DNA of 64,000 nt from Agrobacterium vitis (lineage in GTDB: Bacteria > Pseudomonadota > Alphaproteobacteria > Rhizobiales > Rhizobiaceae). Shown piece by piece: positions 8,026-16,882 of the stretch; position 1 is the stretch's first letter; every line of letters begins with the position of its first letter. A model generated the notes under the pieces. The model ran no database searches and had not been told where the DNA came from. It was given only the letters and a program-made list of their open reading frames with translations. The translations under genes and the position numbers were made by a program. The stretch is from NCBI RefSeq assembly GCF_013426735.1, contig NZ_AP023275.1, forward strand, positions 1 through 64,000, written 5' to 3'.

Positions 8026-9324
8026 ATGACTGGCGAATTGGAGACGCGCGTATTGCGCAAAATCACATGGCGCATTGTGCCATTCATCATGGTCCTGTAT
8101 CTCATTGCATTCATCGATCGCGTGAACATCGGTTTCGCGTCGCTGACGATGAACCAAGACCTTGGGTTCTCGTCCACGGTCTTCGGTTTCGGCGCTGGCA
8201 TCTTCTTTCTCGGTTACTTCCTGTTTGAAGTGCCGTCCAATCTCATTCTGAACAAAGTCGGTGCGCGTATCTGGATCGCTCGGGTAATGATTACCTGGGG
8301 CATCGTATCAGGCTGTATGGCGCTGGTTCAGGGATCGACGAGCTTCTACATTCTACGCTTCCTGCTGGGTGTCGCCGAAGCTGGCTTCTTTCCCGGCATC
8401 ATCCTCTATCTGAGCTACTGGTTCCCGGCGCGGCGTCGCGCCGCCGTTACCGCCATGTTCATGGCTGCCGCGCCTCTCGCGACAGCTATCGGATCGCCGA
8501 TTTCCGGCGCGCTCCTCGAGATGCACGGCCTCTGGGGCCTGGCCGGATGGCAGTGGATGTTCATTATCGAAGCCATTCCTGCAGTTATCCTCGGCGTCGT
8601 CGTCCTGTTCTATCTGACGGACCGCCCGGAAAAGGCAAACTGGCTGACCGACGAAGAGCGTAACTGGCTCGTCAAGACGATGGAGCAGGAGCAGTCCGGA
8701 AAGCCAAAGGCAAGCCACAGCATCTGGGCCGGTCTCGCCGATGTTCGAGTGCTCGCCTTATCGCTGGTTTACTTTGGTACTTCTGCGGGCCTCTACACAC
8801 TCGGCATCTGGGCACCGCAGATTATCAAGGGCTTCGGTCTGGCCTCCTTCCATGTCGGCCTGATCAATGCCATTCCCGCAATTTTTGCCGTTGTCGGGAT
8901 GATCCTGTGGGCACGCCATTCCGACAAGACAGGTGAGCGCACCTGGCATGTTGTCGGCGCTTGCCTGCTCGCTGCGGCAGGACTTGCCTTCGCCACGGGC
9001 GCGATGACGGTCTTTACGGTCCTCGTTGCCCTGACGCTGGTCAATATCGGCATCAGCGCCTCAAAGCCGCCGCTTTGGAGCATGCCGACGCTCTTCCTAT
9101 CCGGCCCGGCCGCGGCCGCGGGCATCGCGACGATCAATTCGATCGGCAATCTCGGCGGCTTCGTCGGTCCGTCGATGATTGGCTGGATCAAGGACACGAC
9201 CGGTAGCTTCGCAGGCGGCCTGTACTTCGTCTCCGCCCTCCTGGTCATATCCGCGATCGTCACCCTGATCCTCGCCAAGACCTCCTCGGGCTCGCCGAAA
9301 CACAAACCGTCCATACAACACTGA
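8026..9324 (+). CDS. ttuB: MFS transporter, anion:cation symporter family (tartrate importer)
   Basis: 432 residues with about 12 hydrophobic segments. The N-terminus (ETRVLRKITWRIVPFIMVLY, then IDRVNIGFASL) is the signature of the ACS family (tartrate, phthalate, 4-hydroxyphenylacetate carriers). A GGAGGAGC ribosome site precedes the ATG. It is first in the divergent ttu operon, and its position matches TtuB of A. vitis. It probably brings tartrate through the inner membrane with protons. Confidence 0.87.
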   Translation: MTGELETRVLRKITWRIVPFIMVLYLIAFIDRVNIGFASLTMNQDLGFSSTVFGFGAGIFFLGYFLFEVPSNLILNKVGARIWIARVMITWGIVSGCMALVQGSTSFYILRFLLGVAEAGFFPGIILYLSYWFPARRRAAVTAMFMAAAPLATAIGSPISGALLEMHGLWGLAGWQWMFIIEAIPAVILGVVVLFYLTDRPEKANWLTDEERNWLVKTMEQEQSGKPKASHSIWAGLADVRVLALSLVYFGTSAGLYTLGIWAPQIIKGFGLASFHVGLINAIPAIFAVVGMILWARHSDKTGERTWHVVGACLLAAAGLAFATGAMTVFTVLVALTLVNIGISASKPPLWSMPTLFLSGPAAAAGIATINSIGNLGGFVGPSMIGWIKDTTGSFAGGLYFVSALLVISAIVTLILAKTSSGSPKHKPSIQH

Positions 9325-9345
9325 TTTTTGGAATTGGAGAAAGAC

Positions 9346-10434
9346 ATGCGTGAATACAAGATTGCAGCCATCCCCGCCGATGGCATCGGACCCGAAGTCA
9401 TCGCTGCCGGCCTGCAGGTGCTGGAAGCTCTGGAGAAGCGTAGCGGTGACTTTAAAATTCACACCGAGACCTTCGACTGGGGTTCTGATTACTACAAGAA
9501 GCATGGCGTGATGATGCCATCCGACGGACTTCAAACGCTGAAGCCCTTTGACGCGATCTATTTCGGTGCCGTCGGCGCACCGGACGTGCCGGATCACATC
9601 ACACTCTGGGGTCTTCGTCTTCCGATCTGCCAGGGTTTCGACCAGTACGCGAACGTCCGTCCGACGAAAATCCTGCCTGGCATCACGCCGCCGCTGCGCA
9701 ACTGCGGCCCGGGCGATCTCGACTGGGTCATCGTTCGTGAGAACTCCGAAGGTGAATATTCCGGCCACGGCGGCCGCGCCCACAAGGGACTTCCGGAAGA
9801 AGTCGGAACGGAAGTTGCGATCTTCACCCGTGTCGGTGTCACCCGTATCATGCGCTACGCCTTCAAGCTCGCGCAGTCTCGCCCGCGCAAGCTGCTAACG
9901 GTCGTGACCAAGTCCAACGCCCAGCGCCACGGCATGGTCATGTGGGACGAGATCGCGGCCGAAGTTTCGAAAGAGTTTCCTGACGTCACCTGGGACAAGA
10001 TGCTCGTCGATGCCATGACAGTGCGCATGACGCTCAAGCCCGAGAGCCTCGACACGATCGTCGCCACCAACCTGCATGCCGACATCCTGTCTGACCTCGC
10101 CGGTGCATTGGCAGGGTCTCTGGGCGTCGCTCCCACAGGCAACATTGATCCCGAGCGTCGCTTCCCTTCGATGTTCGAACCGATCCACGGTTCGGCGTTC
10201 GATATCACCGGCAAGGGTATCGCAAACCCGATCGCCACTTTCTGGACTGCGGCACAGATGCTGGAACATCTGGGCGAGCGCGATGCGGCTGCACGGCTGA
10301 TGGCAGCCGTGGAGCGGGTTACCGAGGCGGGCATTCTGACACCCGACGTTGGCGGCAAGGCAACGACCCAGCAAGTTACGGATGCCGTCTGCGAGGCGAT
10401 CGCCGGCTCGAACATCCTCGTGGCTGCCGAATGA
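9346..10434 (+). CDS. ttuC: Tartrate dehydrogenase / D-malate dehydrogenase (decarboxylating)
   Basis: 362 residues of the isocitrate/isopropylmalate dehydrogenase fold. It opens with IAAIPADGIGPEV. The segment WVIVRENSEGEYSGHGGRAH holds the substrate and cofactor loop, DAMTVRMTLKPESLDTIVATN the metal and active-site region, and FEPIHGSAFDITGKGIANP the adenine-binding loop. Tartrate dehydrogenases are Mn2+/NAD+ enzymes that oxidise tartrate to oxaloglycolate or convert meso-tartrate to D-glycerate plus CO2, and often act on D-malate. The ATG at 9346 follows GGAGAAAGAC; an upstream TTG is less likely. Its stop overlaps the next start (ATGA). Confidence 0.9.
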   Translation: MREYKIAAIPADGIGPEVIAAGLQVLEALEKRSGDFKIHTETFDWGSDYYKKHGVMMPSDGLQTLKPFDAIYFGAVGAPDVPDHITLWGLRLPICQGFDQYANVRPTKILPGITPPLRNCGPGDLDWVIVRENSEGEYSGHGGRAHKGLPEEVGTEVAIFTRVGVTRIMRYAFKLAQSRPRKLLTVVTKSNAQRHGMVMWDEIAAEVSKEFPDVTWDKMLVDAMTVRMTLKPESLDTIVATNLHADILSDLAGALAGSLGVAPTGNIDPERRFPSMFEPIHGSAFDITGKGIANPIATFWTAAQMLEHLGERDAAARLMAAVERVTEAGILTPDVGGKATTQQVTDAVCEAIAGSNILVAAE

Positions 10435-11699
10435 TCTGGACGGATACTTCCGCTCGCAACGCGCTGCGCCGAATGTTCGATGCAGCCGTGGCAAGTGCCG
10501 ACCCGGCGAAGGTGGTCGCGTATCACCTTCCCGAACCGCCGAAGGGTCGGTGCGTGGTCATCGGTGCTGGCAAGGCATCGGCGGCCATGGCGGCTGCCCT
10601 CGATACAGCATGGACCGGTGTCGACCTTAGTGGTGTCGTGGTCACCCGATACGGTCACGCTGTTCCGGCGGGACGGATCGACATCATCGAGGCGGCCCAT
10701 CCTGTACCTGACGCAATGAGCCTTGAAGCGGCGGGACGTATCACCGCCTGTATCCGCGATCTCGGGCCTGACGATCTGGTGATTGCGTTGATTTCGGGAG
10801 GCGGGTCCGCGCTGCTTGTTTCTCCGGCCGGGCGCATGACGCTCGACGACAAAAAGGCGGTCAACAAGGCCCTGCTGGAAAGCGGTGCAACAATCTCCGA
10901 GATGAACACCGTGCGCCGGCAATTGTCGACCCTTAAGGGCGGTCGTCTGGCGCAACTCGCCTATCCCGCCCGTGTCGTCAGCCTTCTGATTTCCGACGTA
11001 CCCGGCGACGACCCTTCGGAGATCGCCTCTGGCCCGACCGTCGCCAACCCGACCAGCATCGACGACGCGCGCGAGATCGTCGCGCGGTATCGCCTGTCGC
11101 TGCCGGCGGCTGCAGAAGAAGTTCTGTCTAGTGGCGGCGCACCGAGTGGTCCTGCAAATCCGAACACCGTGGTTCGAATGATCGCCTCGCCGGGCAAAGC
11201 CCTGGCTGCTGCGGCGCAGGTCGCGCGGGACCAGGGACTGAATCCTCTCATTCTTGGCGATGCGCTCCAGGGTGAAGCCAAGGACGTCGGTACGGTCCTC
11301 GCCGCAATTGCGACCTCGGCGAAACGAAAAGGCGAACCGGTTTCCGGTCCTGCTGTCATTCTCTCCGGTGGCGAAACCTCGGTCTCGCTTTCATCGGACG
11401 CGACGGGGCGCGGCGGTCGAAACACAGAATTTCTCCTCAGTCTCGCGATCGGATTGAATGGCCTGGACAGGGTCTGGGCAATCGCAGGCGACACCGACGG
11501 CATCGACGGTATCGAGGATGCGGCCGGAGCAATCGTAACGCCCGACACCCTTTCGCGCATGCGCAATGCAGGCGTCACGCCACGCACCGCTCTGGCCCGC
11601 CACGACAGCTATACGGCGTTCAAAGCCGTCGACGACCTCATCATCACCGGTCCGACACTCACCAACGTCAACGACATCCGTGCAATCCTGATTGGCTAA
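10431..11699 (+). CDS. ttuD: TtuD: glycerate 2-kinase / putative hydroxypyruvate reductase (MOFRL family)
   Basis: 422 residues of the DUF4147-MOFRL family. Visible motifs are VIGAGKASAAMAAALD near the start, LISGGGSALLVSPAG around residue 122, NTVRRQLSTLKGGRLA, and the C-terminal VILSGGETSVSL with GGRNTEFLLS. The A. vitis homologue was named hydroxypyruvate reductase, but the family's characterised members are glycerate 2-kinases making 2-phosphoglycerate. The kinase role fits better here, because the next gene is a pyruvate kinase. It is translationally coupled to ttuC by a 4-base overlap. Confidence 0.85.
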   Translation: MIWTDTSARNALRRMFDAAVASADPAKVVAYHLPEPPKGRCVVIGAGKASAAMAAALDTAWTGVDLSGVVVTRYGHAVPAGRIDIIEAAHPVPDAMSLEAAGRITACIRDLGPDDLVIALISGGGSALLVSPAGRMTLDDKKAVNKALLESGATISEMNTVRRQLSTLKGGRLAQLAYPARVVSLLISDVPGDDPSEIASGPTVANPTSIDDAREIVARYRLSLPAAAEEVLSSGGAPSGPANPNTVVRMIASPGKALAAAAQVARDQGLNPLILGDALQGEAKDVGTVLAAIATSAKRKGEPVSGPAVILSGGETSVSLSSDATGRGGRNTEFLLSLAIGLNGLDRVWAIAGDTDGIDGIEDAAGAIVTPDTLSRMRNAGVTPRTALARHDSYTAFKAVDDLIITGPTLTNVNDIRAILIG

Positions 11700-11705
11700 A
11701 CCATC

Positions 11706-13139
11706 ATGTTCATTCGCAACAACCGCAGGGCCAAGATCGTCGCGACGGTCGGCCCCGCCTCGCATACACCCGAAATTCTCAAGTCACTTTTTATGGCGGG
11801 CGTCGATACCTTCAGGCTAAACTTCAGTCATGGCGAGCGAAGCGGCCACGAGCAGGTGTTCCGAAGCATCCGGGCTATCGAACAGGAACTTGGATCGCCG
11901 ATCGGAATCCTGCAGGACCTCCAAGGCCCGAAAATCCGGATCGGAACCATTGCCGACGGGCGACTAACTCTCGAAAAGGGAGCGGAAGTCCGTTTCGTAT
12001 GCGGCTCGACACCCGGAACGGGTCTCCTGAATATTCCGCTGCCCCATCGCGAGATTTTCAAAGCGGTGGTGCCGGGAGACGACCTGCTGATCGACGACGG
12101 ACGCGTGCGTGTCCGGGTGAACCGGGTCGATGACAACCACATCGAGGCGGAGGTCATAACTGCCGGTCTCATATCCAACCGGAAAGGGGTCAACATCCCC
12201 GGAGCCGTTCTGGACATATCGCCTCTGACGGCGAAGGATCGCGAAGACCTCGAATTCGGCCTCGATCTCGGCGTCGACTGGATCGCTTTGTCATTCGTTC
12301 AGAAAGCACGGGACATGATCGAGGCGCGATCTCTGGTCGGCGACCGTGCCGGCCTTGTTGCAAAGATCGAAAAGCCGTCGGCTCTCGACGAAATTGAAGA
12401 CATCGTCCGGCTGTCCGACGCCATAATGGTGGCCCGTGGCGATCTCGGTGTCGAGATCCCACCGGAAGACGTTCCCGGCAGGCAGAAGGAAATCATTCGC
12501 GCCTGCAGGATGGCGGCGAAACCCGTCATCGTCGCGACGCAGATGCTGGACTCGATGGTATCCTCGCCGACGCCGACGAGGGCCGAGGCATCCGACGTGG
12601 CCGGCGCGATCTATGATGGAGCGGACGCCGTGATGCTGTCGGCCGAATCCGCGACGGGCGCTTACCCGGTCGAGGCGGTCGCCATGATGGTCCGGATCAT
12701 CGAGAAGACCGAGAGGCACAAGCTCTATCGCCCCATCCTCGAGGCCACCGACCCGGAAATCGAGAAGACGCCGTCGCATGCTGTGGCCCACGCCGCAGCC
12801 AGTGTGGGAACTACACTGAACGCGCCGCTCATCCTTGCCTTCACGGTCAGCGGCACGACGGCGTCTCGAATTTCACGAGCTCGTCCGTCAATGCCTATCC
12901 TCGGTGTGACGCAGGCGGCGGATGTAGCGCGACGAATGGGCTTGATGTGGGGCGTAACCAGTACCCGGCTTGACGGTGTCTTCGATTACGAGCGATCGGT
13001 GGATTTTGCCGAACGCACGGCGGTCGCCGCGAACATGGCGCGTCCGTCCGACAATATCGTGATCGTCGCGGGCTTTCCCTTCGCGACGAGCGGCAGCACT
13101 AACAATCTGCGCGTCAAGGAGATCAAGCCGCGTTGCTAG
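11706..13139 (+). CDS. ttuE: Pyruvate kinase of the tartrate operon
   Basis: 477 residues, the usual bacterial pyruvate kinase length. N-terminal KIVATVGPASHTPE and RLNFSHG, then LQDLQGPKIRIG, LSFVQKARD, MVARGDLGVEIP and VATQMLDSM are the substrate, K+/Mg2+ and ADP-binding motifs. The C-terminal domain carries FTVSGTTASRISRARP. It converts phosphoenolpyruvate and ADP to pyruvate and ATP. It lies 6 bp after ttuD, so is cotranscribed, and matches ttuE. Only enolase is then missing between TtuD's product and this substrate. Confidence 0.92.
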   Translation: MFIRNNRRAKIVATVGPASHTPEILKSLFMAGVDTFRLNFSHGERSGHEQVFRSIRAIEQELGSPIGILQDLQGPKIRIGTIADGRLTLEKGAEVRFVCGSTPGTGLLNIPLPHREIFKAVVPGDDLLIDDGRVRVRVNRVDDNHIEAEVITAGLISNRKGVNIPGAVLDISPLTAKDREDLEFGLDLGVDWIALSFVQKARDMIEARSLVGDRAGLVAKIEKPSALDEIEDIVRLSDAIMVARGDLGVEIPPEDVPGRQKEIIRACRMAAKPVIVATQMLDSMVSSPTPTRAEASDVAGAIYDGADAVMLSAESATGAYPVEAVAMMVRIIEKTERHKLYRPILEATDPEIEKTPSHAVAHAAASVGTTLNAPLILAFTVSGTTASRISRARPSMPILGVTQAADVARRMGLMWGVTSTRLDGVFDYERSVDFAERTAVAANMARPSDNIVIVAGFPFATSGSTNNLRVKEIKPRC

Positions 13140-13394
13140 GCATCGGTGTGTCGCGACGGGTTGACGGCGCGCGTCTTCCTGGAGCAGGTCGCGCGGCCCC
13201 ACAACCCGGCATGATTGCATATGTTGGAATTCAATAACTCAGTTTGTTTCTGTCGCCCCGGTAGGCCCCATTCTAGTCACAGCCGCCCTGAGATCAAGCT
13301 GCGCAGTGATACAGGGCAACCCATGAGGTGCTTACGCCGCGAATTGCCGGAAGGGACATCTTCTATGGGCGATCGTTAGACTCTTGCGGCGCCA

Positions 13395-13895
13395 TCACAA
13401 GTGCGTTTTCGCCCATAGGAGCGCGCTTAGTGCGGCAGCTTTAGCCCCTTCTTGGCTCGGATAATTCTTCCTACCAATCTGACGCTTATCCGTCCCGCGA
13501 CGCGCGACAGAGATCCCAAATCCTTCACCGCGTTCAAAGACAGTAAGATTAAAGCCTTCAGTGTTGACGAAATGATTGCCTAGTTGCGAAACCCGCCACT
13601 TCTTCCCGGCCCAGGATTTGCGCCGGCGGGCGATCAGCCGCATCCCCGTCTCTCGCTGCTTTGGCCTGACGTAGTCGCCTTCCATGTGTTCTGCACATAC
13701 GCAACCTACAGCAAGTGTCTCCGGATAGTTCGGATGCTCCATGTAGTGTACGTAGCGAACATCAACGCTTTCGCACATTTCACATTCCTGCAACGGTGCT
13801 TCAAGATCGTCGATGCCTACGCAAGTCCACCCCTTATGCGGAATTCCTGGTGAAGACCACTTGCCCCGGCTGGTATGTACAACGCGATCTGTCAT
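13395..13895 (-). CDS. Small Cys-rich protein of unknown function beside CBASS
   Basis: 166 residues; family not recognised. It starts MTDRVVHTSRGKW and has a CEMC pair followed about 30 residues later by CVC and H (GCVCAEHMEGDY), which could form a zinc site. The middle is basic and Trp-rich (RRRKSWAGKKWRVSQLGNHF) and the end is a compact alpha/beta region with NYPSQEGAKAAALSALLW. It is on the same strand as the CBASS genes and 115 bp after Cap2, the slot where a Cap3 JAB peptidase often lies. No JAMM motif (HxH...S...D) is present. The ATG at 13895 was preferred over an upstream TTG. It could be cotranscribed cargo or an unrelated neighbour. Confidence 0.6.
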   Translation of the reverse strand: MTDRVVHTSRGKWSSPGIPHKGWTCVGIDDLEAPLQECEMCESVDVRYVHYMEHPNYPETLAVGCVCAEHMEGDYVRPKQRETGMRLIARRRKSWAGKKWRVSQLGNHFVNTEGFNLTVFERGEGFGISVARRGTDKRQIGRKNYPSQEGAKAAALSALLWAKTHL

Positions 13896-14010
13896 TTCCC
13901 GGCTTTCGCAAAACAAGAAGGCGTTTGATTGCTACCGCAGCCTGCCCTGCCTGATTTCCCTTACCCACAGAGAAAAGTCAGCCAGAGGCTCAACGTTCTG
14001 GATATCATGA

Positions 14011-15840
14011 TTATTTATCAGAAGGCGCTCGGCGGCAAGCAGCGCAACCGCGTACGCTCCAGTGACGATCGACTACCCTACCATCCCCATCTTTTGTACC
14101 GAATTTGGAACACCAGTCAGCAGTGTAGACCCCGCCCAGCATCCCAATGCGCTTATGCGGGGCAGCAAAGATCCGATGGGCTGACGTGCTAGGCGCGTCA
14201 AGCAAGCATTCGAGCGCCATGTCGCTGGCCATAGCGTTCACAAAGGAAAGCTCAACAGGGCCGTAAGGCTGGAAATGCGCGCCGCATGCCGGCTCTTCCC
14301 TGTTTTGGCCAAGACCGTCTGGCCAATCCACCACTTTAAAATCCGGGGTACCGGTACGGCCGAGATGGCATTGCAGGCATCCGCCGTGTTCGGCTATTGC
14401 AACGGCATGTCCTGCGCAGGCGTGCGATTCAGTCCAGCAATAGAGGACTGGCTTTTTCCTGCCTTGCTCGATATGCCAGTCGTTCAAAGCATGCTCCGCC
14501 GCCCAGCTGCCCGTCGCCGAGATGATAAGATCGGCCCCGGCGAGCAATTCGGTGTCCAACTGAAGGAGCGCGCTCATGCCACATGACCGGCTTTCGATAA
14601 GAAGATGGGGGTAATCCATCTGCAAGCGCTCAGCCAGTGCAATCGCCTTGTTCTTGCCAATCGCAGTCGCCCCCAGAGGGTGGCGACCGACATTCGGCCA
14701 GCTCAACTCGTCGAGATCGACAAGAACGAGATGGCCGACGCCAGCTTGCGCCAGCGAGCAGGCGACGGGCGCGCCGACTGAACCGCAACCGATGACCACA
14801 ACAGTGGAGGAGAGAAGTCGCACGGTTCGGGGATCCTGCCCTCGTCCGTGTATCCAGGCTGCATCGGCGCGCTGCACTGACGATCTCACCACAGGTGTCC
14901 TCCCGAAAAATCGCTGACTGATTAATGTTGGCGGAGCGTTGCCAGCGCGAAATCCCTTCGTCACTGGCTCAGCGACCGGTGATGGTGGGCTACGTGCAAA
15001 CTTCGGATTCAATGCCCGAACGGCAATAAGGCCGGCGCCTCCACGGCCTTCGGCGCCAACGACCGTGACAATTTCTTCAGGTATTTGGCGGGCGGCATCC
15101 TCGAGCGCCTTAACGGAATCGGGTCCTAATTTTGCCGCCAGAGAATACAGGTTGGCTGCCGTGTTCGGATACTGTGCAGGAAGCGGTGGAGTTTTCATCC
15201 AGAGGAATGCGCCTTGCGCCATATTGCCCGTTGCGCCTTCTCCATATCGCCGCGCAACCCATGTCAGGAGCGCCTCCTCGTTTTCGCCGACGACAGTGAC
15301 GCCCTCACCTTTCCAAACGCAGACGGAGCGCGATGGAGGTATCGGGGGGATCAGGCTGAACAGTCGGCTTCCATCGAAATGGGTCTTGTAGGCCCAGTAA
15401 GTCAGAAACTCTTCCTTGAAGTCCCGTTCGACGATATCGCCCTGCAACAGCTCCTCGATCAGACCAACCGACCGGATCAGGAGGTTTTCTGCGACGGCCG
15501 TTGGGTCGTCGGGATCGACCTCCGACATATTCGGTAACAAGCAAAGTATCCCATCACCCTCTACATGCGGCCACGTCAGTGCTTCGGGATGATCTACCAG
15601 CGCGGTCCGAACGGGGATTCTCGGAAATGCCGCCGTCGCAACAACATCGATACGCCGTGTCTTGCCGTCGCTAAACGTAATGCTCGCTCTCCATGCAGCC
15701 GCCCAGTTCCGTTTGGGATAGGAGGCCGAAATCGTGTGACCGTCCAACCGCTCTGGCGCTTGACCGAGAAGGTCCCTCAGCCGCGCCTCGAGCTGAAGCG
15801 CGGCCTGTCGCCATTCAAGCGATGGATTAAAGTCATGCAT
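14011..15840 (-). CDS. cap2: CBASS Cap2, E2-E1 ubiquitin-transfer-like fusion
   Basis: 609 residues. The N-terminal E2-like domain has the active-site context HVEGDGILCLLP with the candidate catalytic Cys about residue 100. A linker leads to an E1/ThiF adenylation domain: VVVIGCGSVGAPVA nucleotide loop (about 347-360), then LVDLDELSWPNVGRHPLG. The candidate E1 Cys is in EEPACGAHFQPYG (about 519). Two CxxC pairs (CLQC about 488 and CAAC about 599) likely bind structural zinc. Cap2 conjugates the CD-NTase C-terminus to target proteins, which primes cyclic nucleotide synthesis. The reading frame overlaps the CD-NTase end by 8 bases (20 if the upstream GTG is used). Confidence 0.92.
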   Translation of the reverse strand: MHDFNPSLEWRQAALQLEARLRDLLGQAPERLDGHTISASYPKRNWAAAWRASITFSDGKTRRIDVVATAAFPRIPVRTALVDHPEALTWPHVEGDGILCLLPNMSEVDPDDPTAVAENLLIRSVGLIEELLQGDIVERDFKEEFLTYWAYKTHFDGSRLFSLIPPIPPSRSVCVWKGEGVTVVGENEEALLTWVARRYGEGATGNMAQGAFLWMKTPPLPAQYPNTAANLYSLAAKLGPDSVKALEDAARQIPEEIVTVVGAEGRGGAGLIAVRALNPKFARSPPSPVAEPVTKGFRAGNAPPTLISQRFFGRTPVVRSSVQRADAAWIHGRGQDPRTVRLLSSTVVVIGCGSVGAPVACSLAQAGVGHLVLVDLDELSWPNVGRHPLGATAIGKNKAIALAERLQMDYPHLLIESRSCGMSALLQLDTELLAGADLIISATGSWAAEHALNDWHIEQGRKKPVLYCWTESHACAGHAVAIAEHGGCLQCHLGRTGTPDFKVVDWPDGLGQNREEPACGAHFQPYGPVELSFVNAMASDMALECLLDAPSTSAHRIFAAPHKRIGMLGGVYTADWCSKFGTKDGDGRVVDRHWSVRGCAACRRAPSDK

Positions 15841-16879
15841 GGCGTCCGCCACCTGCGCTGCTCACCGCAGCGGCAGCAGCAGCTGCCTGATCGAGAAGAG
15901 CAGCTGAACCGATGATCGCCGGTGCAAATGCATTGGCCCGTTTCTCTTCCTCCAGCCGTTCACTGAAAAAGGTCGTTGCAAAGACCTTGTCCCAACATTT
16001 CAGGGCCTTCTCACGGGTGCAGTCAGCGTCGAACAGCGGCGCGAGCATATCGATCGCATCGGTCAGCTTGTCGCGGAAAAATCTGGCGCGCGCGTCATCA
16101 TTTCCGTTAGTGATGTAGCTGTCCGGCGTTACCGGATGGGCGATCTGCAGGTTCCAATCGAGCCTGTTTCGGATCGACACCATCGTGTCGTAGAGCGCCT
16201 TGTCTTCACGGGTGGAATATTGGTAGCGCTCAGTCAAAAGGACGGTAATGCCGAAACCGCTCAAGATCGATGAACGCCAGCTGAAACGGCTACGTGCGAA
16301 CTTCTTGAGGTCGCGATTGATGCGGCGCAGCTGACGGCCATCTGAAGAATTCGAACGCTCATCTTCGTACCAGGCCGAGACGTCGCGTGCGTCGGATCGC
16401 TTCCAGCCGCTGCTTGCAGCCAACTCGTAGTGGTATACGTCTCCGAAGATCGTGGACGTCGTGACGCGACGATAGACGGGAAGATCGACGTGATAGCCCG
16501 CTTCGTAGAAGATGCGGACGCAGTTCGAACGAACCTCTGGTGCCCGCTTGAATTTGCCATCGTCAACTGCATCGCGCACCATCCAACGCGTTTGCAGAGA
16601 CGTCATCTCGGCGCCGCGCTCTCCTACAAGATCCTCCTTGTAGAAATAAACGCCGTCATCGATGTCGTAGTCATTGTCCGGGTCACGGACCATCGTCTTC
16701 ATTGCGTAACTGCCCTGCTTGACGAATTCCAGAGGGCTGGGCTTGTTTGCCTTCTGCAAGCCATTGCGCAAACGCGTGCGGTTGGCGTCACGCCGATTGC
16801 GCATCTTGTCCTGCTCGGTCTGCGGTAAGGTCACATCCTGGTCGTGGTAGGCCCGGACATCTTTTGAACAGTCGAACAT
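15833..16879 (-). CDS. CBASS CD-NTase (cyclic oligonucleotide synthase)
   Basis: 348 residues. The nucleotidyltransferase core has G56-S57 in KQGSYAMKT, the metal pair D72 and D74 in NDYDIDDG, and a third acid at D132 in YHVDLPVYRR, the GS...DxD...D pattern of cGAS/DncV-like enzymes. All catalytic acids are present, so activity is expected. The C-terminal tail is Ala-rich and disordered and ends GGGRHA, suiting attachment by Cap2. It makes a cyclic di- or trinucleotide on infection to switch on the patatin effector. It starts 3 bp after the effector stop, with an AAAGGAT ribosome site. Confidence 0.93.
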   Translation of the reverse strand: MFDCSKDVRAYHDQDVTLPQTEQDKMRNRRDANRTRLRNGLQKANKPSPLEFVKQGSYAMKTMVRDPDNDYDIDDGVYFYKEDLVGERGAEMTSLQTRWMVRDAVDDGKFKRAPEVRSNCVRIFYEAGYHVDLPVYRRVTTSTIFGDVYHYELAASSGWKRSDARDVSAWYEDERSNSSDGRQLRRINRDLKKFARSRFSWRSSILSGFGITVLLTERYQYSTREDKALYDTMVSIRNRLDWNLQIAHPVTPDSYITNGNDDARARFFRDKLTDAIDMLAPLFDADCTREKALKCWDKVFATTFFSERLEEEKRANAFAPAIIGSAALLDQAAAAAAAVSSAGGGRHA

Positions 16880-16882
16880 GCT

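Noticed and set aside
9855..10955. 366-codon minus-strand frame opposite ttuC/ttuD
   Set aside because: Spans two convincing overlapping genes on the plus strand and has no family features.
13395..13895. Possible Cap3 JAB peptidase
   Set aside because: The HxH...S...D JAMM motif is absent; only Cys/His clusters are present.
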